Source: Acidobacteriota bacterium
GTDB taxonomy: Bacteria > Acidobacteriota > UBA890
Direction: 5' to 3'
DNA: 15,910 bases
Assembly (NCBI GenBank): GCA_002722645.1
Contig: PBML01000012.1
Coordinates: forward strand, 5,953 to 21,862
Of this stretch, positions 15,441 to 15,910 are shown in pieces. The stretch's first letter is position 1; every line of letters starts with the position of its first letter. Both the position numbers and the translations under genes were made by a program. Below the pieces are notes generated by a model. It searched no databases and had not been told where the DNA came from. It saw only the letters and a list, made by a program, of their open reading frames with translations.

Positions 15441-15910
15441 ATGGAACCCTGGGTTGTAGCCACCACACTAATCTTTCTTTACTTAGTGTTGGCTCTGGTG
15501 ATTGGTCTCATCGCGAATCGCCGTTCGAAGGACGACCTCGAAGATTTTCTGCTTATGGGCCGTAAAGCAGGCTTCGTAATGCTCTATTTGACCGTAGTCG
15601 CCACCTACCACTCGGCCTTTGCTTTTTTGGGTTCAGGTGGGTTCTTCTATACGCACGGCATTGGATTCTGGGTTGCCGGGACTTGGACGGTCCTCGTCGG
15701 GGGGATCACTTATGTTCTTGGCAGTCGCATTTGGGCGCTCGGCAAACGCTTTCGCTATATCACGCCAGCGGACCTGATGGCCGACTTCTATGAGAGTGAT
15801 GCCGTACGAATCGTCGTGGCAATAGTCTCGGTGCTTTTCACGATTCTCTATATTCAGGTACAGGCCCAGGGGCTCGGCTACATCCTCTCGGCAGCTTCCG
15901 GTGACCGTAT
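15441..15910 (+). CDS. Sodium:solute symporter (SSF family), N-terminal part
   Basis: The frame is open from ATG 15441 to the right window edge: 156 codons plus two bases, translated by hand. It begins MEPWVVATTLIFLYLVLALV and continues with the SSF signature region: a first helix, RRSKDDLEDFLLMGRKAG (the 'D-F-x-x-x-G-R' stretch typical of the family), a second helix, THGIGFWVAGTWTVLVGG, and RYITPADLMADFYES, which resembles the 'xTxxDxxxxRY' element. Such carriers import a small organic solute driven by Na+, and would be in the inner membrane. About 300-350 residues are missing, so the substrate (pantothenate, carboxylate, amino acid or other) cannot be judged. GGGAG lies 5 bases upstream. 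A GTG at 15438, immediately in front, is in frame and could be used instead. It follows the DUF3311 gene, as is usual for this pair. Confidence 0.9.
   Translation, partial: MEPWVVATTLIFLYLVLALVIGLIANRRSKDDLEDFLLMGRKAGFVMLYLTVVATYHSAFAFLGSGGFFYTHGIGFWVAGTWTVLVGGITYVLGSRIWALGKRFRYITPADLMADFYESDAVRIVVAIVSVLFTILYIQVQAQGLGYILSAASGDR

Noticed and set aside
1..15910. CRISPR arrays, insertion sequences, tRNA or rRNA genes, tandem repeats
   Set aside because: Reading through the window showed no direct-repeat array, transposase motif, terminal inverted repeats around a gene, or cloverleaf-like sequence.

Overview
The window looks like ordinary chromosome from a Gram-negative, probably aerobic and free-living heterotroph. 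The evidence is two lipoprotein signal peptides, a Tat-type twin-arginine leader, several other export signals, good Shine-Dalgarno sites and moderate GC by eye. I cannot fix the taxon. Exported BNR-repeat, DUF885, amidase and cyclase proteins recur together in several environmental phyla. No mobile element, CRISPR array, rRNA or tRNA was seen.

Layout, left to right. (1) 1-3665, minus strand: most of a large single-chain phosphoribosylformylglycinamidine synthase (purL), running off the left edge before its last glutaminase residues; its sequence resembles animal PFAS unusually closely. (2) 3666-4020: a 355-base divergent spacer with a compact double palindrome. (3) 4021-7194, plus strand: a 1057-residue exported BNR/Asp-box (sortilin-like) propeller protein with a helical tail. 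(4) 7307-13512, minus strand: four consecutive genes in transcription order M24-like peptidase, DUF885 lipoprotein, Tat-exported amidase and exported cyclase-family hydrolase. Gaps are 84-147 bases, so one transcription unit is plausible. (5) 13697-14950, plus strand, divergent from the cluster: a lipoprotein with a possible degenerate gluzincin-like core and a short C-terminal RTX-type Ca-binding segment. (6) 15188-15910, plus strand: a DUF3311 small membrane protein followed by the start of a sodium:solute symporter, cut by the right edge.

How the genes may work together. All four genes of the minus-strand cluster encode exported proteins of families that act on amide or peptide bonds or similar groups. 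With the BNR protein, the Ca-binding lipoprotein and the Na+-coupled transporter nearby, the region reads as an envelope-localised scavenging locus that breaks down amide-linked or peptide-like substrates outside the cytoplasm. This is inference from families and context; no substrate can be read from the sequence. The most unusual details are two predicted extracytoplasmic proteins with altered metal-site motifs, facing each other across one divergent promoter region: the M24-like protein and the RTX-tailed lipoprotein. purL is a housekeeping neighbour.
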